DNA from: Microcaldota archaeon
GTDB taxonomy: Archaea; Micrarchaeota; Micrarchaeia; Burarchaeales; JAKAKT01
Direction of reading: 5' to 3'
Assembly (NCBI GenBank): GCA_026396425.1
Contig: JAPLWU010000145.1
Span: 1-6,561 of the forward strand
Length of the DNA: 6,561 nucleotides
The translations under genes were made by a program, and so were the position numbers. Under the pieces are notes generated by a model. It made no database searches, was not told the DNA's origin, and was given only the letters and a program-made list of their open reading frames with translations. Positions 5,902 through 6,561 of this stretch are shown here, in pieces (within the stretch, counting starts at the first letter, position 1; every line of letters starts with the position of its first letter).

Positions 5902-6561
5902 TTACTGCTCGGCCTTGTACTTGCTGTACACGAGGTAGCCGGCGATTACCAGCAGGAGCACCAGCAAGCCCGCAACCTCCGGAGCAAGAACCCCGAAGAG
6001 CAGTCCCGTGGTCTTCTGCACGCCGGTGCCAGCGGTTTCAGGCGCAGACTCGGTCGGCACAAACGCAGCCGCTCTCTTCATTGCGGCGTACGTGTACGTT
6101 ATCGAGCCGGTCTTGTAGCCGGTCAGCCCGTTGTACCTGTACCAGCCCTCCTGCGAGGCGATGTAGGTGAATTGGCCGTTCTCGTCGGTCGTCACCTTCA
6201 CAATCTCGCTGTTGGGTCCGATAAGGTGCATTTCAACGTTTGCCAGCGGGGTTCCGTCGGCTTCGAGCTGCACCTTGACTGTCACCAATTCGCCCACGTT
6301 CACCGAATCTGGGGCGAATATGTCAACAATCTGCGGTTCGGCATCGCCTGCCAGCTGCTGTATGGAGCAGGCGCTTGCAATGCACGAGCCCTCGCAGCAG
6401 TCAGCATCTGAGCTGCAAACCGCATCGAGAGCCTGGCACACAGGCGCAGGCGGGGCGCTTGGAGTTACGCTTCCTCCACCAGAGCTGGAGCCCGATGAGT
6501 AGCCCGAGCCTCCGGAACCGCCGGAGCCTCCCGAACCACCCGTTCCACCCGTTCCTCCCGA
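5902..6561 (-). CDS. C-terminally anchored surface protein with knottin-like six-cysteine module (partial, 5' end missing)
   Basis: The frame is open from the window edge to the TAA at 5902-5904; the visible 219 residues are the C-terminal part. In order: a flexible linker of Ser/Thr-Gly-Gly units (1-30), a Pro/Ala spacer (33-40), a compact cysteine module with all six cysteines at 42, 49, 55, 56, 60 and 65, a probable extracellular beta-sandwich resembling Ig-like or carboxypeptidase-regulatory folds (about 76-160, with VNVGELVTVKVQLEADGTPL and TTDENGQFTY), a Thr/Pro/Ala stalk (167-185), and a hydrophobic helix (187-211) ending in the short charged tail YSKYKAEQ. This is the layout of a type I membrane protein displayed outside the cell. 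A GTG at 6441 is not the real start because the frame and low-complexity linker continue upstream. The missing N-terminal part should hold the signal peptide and the main domain. I do not recognise the family, so ligand and function are unknown. Confidence 0.85.
   Translation of the reverse strand, partial: SGGTGGTGGSGGSGGSGGSGYSSGSSSGGGSVTPSAPPAPVCQALDAVCSSDADCCEGSCIASACSIQQLAGDAEPQIVDIFAPDSVNVGELVTVKVQLEADGTPLANVEMHLIGPNSEIVKVTTDENGQFTYIASQEGWYRYNGLTGYKTGSITYTYAAMKRAAAFVPTESAPETAGTGVQKTTGLLFGVLAPEVAGLLVLLLVIAGYLVYSKYKAEQ
6505..6561 (-). repeat. In-frame repeat encoding (Ser/Thr)-Gly-Gly units
   Basis: At least six nine-base units encode SGG or TGG, including two identical adjacent copies of GGAACGGGT; later copies differ at third codon positions. 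This is a coding low-complexity linker that can lengthen or shorten by slippage, not a mobile or regulatory repeat. It continues past the window edge, so copy number is unknown. Confidence 0.75.

Noticed and set aside
6439..6441. GTG at 6441 as start of the surface protein
   Set aside because: The frame continues upstream without a stop through a Pro/Ala spacer and Gly/Ser linker to the window edge, so this codon is an internal valine.

Overview
This window reads as archaeal, probably from a DPANN-type lineage (Micrarchaeota, Diapherotrites or similar); the lineage is inferred and low confidence. The archaeal signs seen directly are TATA-like boxes instead of bacterial -35/-10 pairs (for example TTTTTATA at 4734-4741 on the minus strand), Shine-Dalgarno sites of the AGGTG(A) type, and a T-rich tract without a hairpin after a stop codon. 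Gene content agrees: a lone SpoIIM-family membrane protein, a CBS-domain regulator ending in a ribosome-hibernation-like domain, and a C-terminally anchored surface protein. There are six genes, the first and last cut by the window edges. Five lie on the minus strand and only thiL is on the plus strand. No RNA gene, insertion sequence, CRISPR array or gene-free stretch above 300 bases was seen.

Layout: (1) 1-1540, minus, 3' end missing: a Na+/H+-exchanger-like membrane protein fused to a cytoplasmic GNAT acetyltransferase domain. (2) 1616-2677, minus, 75 bases upstream and probably co-transcribed: four CBS domains followed by an HPF/S30AE-like domain. (3) 2678-2831: a divergent promoter region containing a 15-bp inverted repeat just before thiL. 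(4) 2832-3797, plus: thiamine-monophosphate kinase ThiL. (5) 3794-4657, minus, convergent with thiL and overlapping it at the stop codons: a SpoIIM/DUF95 membrane protein. (6) 4779-5738, minus: an AT-richer ankyrin-repeat protein. (7) 5902-6561, minus, 5' end missing: a surface protein with a Gly/Ser/Thr linker, a six-cysteine knottin-like module, a beta-sandwich-like domain and a C-terminal membrane anchor.

Only the CBS-HPF and antiporter-GNAT genes look like a functional pair, joining nucleotide sensing, ribosome silencing, a transporter-like membrane domain and protein or metabolite acetylation. That link is inference. The thiL leader hairpin suggests translational control of thiamine-pyrophosphate synthesis. 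The ankyrin and knottin-bearing proteins are the kind of genes expected in cell-cell or host interaction, but the sequence does not prove that role.

The points most worth a second look are the transporter-acetyltransferase fusion, whose exchanger half lacks the usual ion-binding aspartate, the CBS-HPF fusion, the hairpin that would cover the thiL ribosome-binding region, and the inhibitor-cystine-knot spacing in the surface protein.
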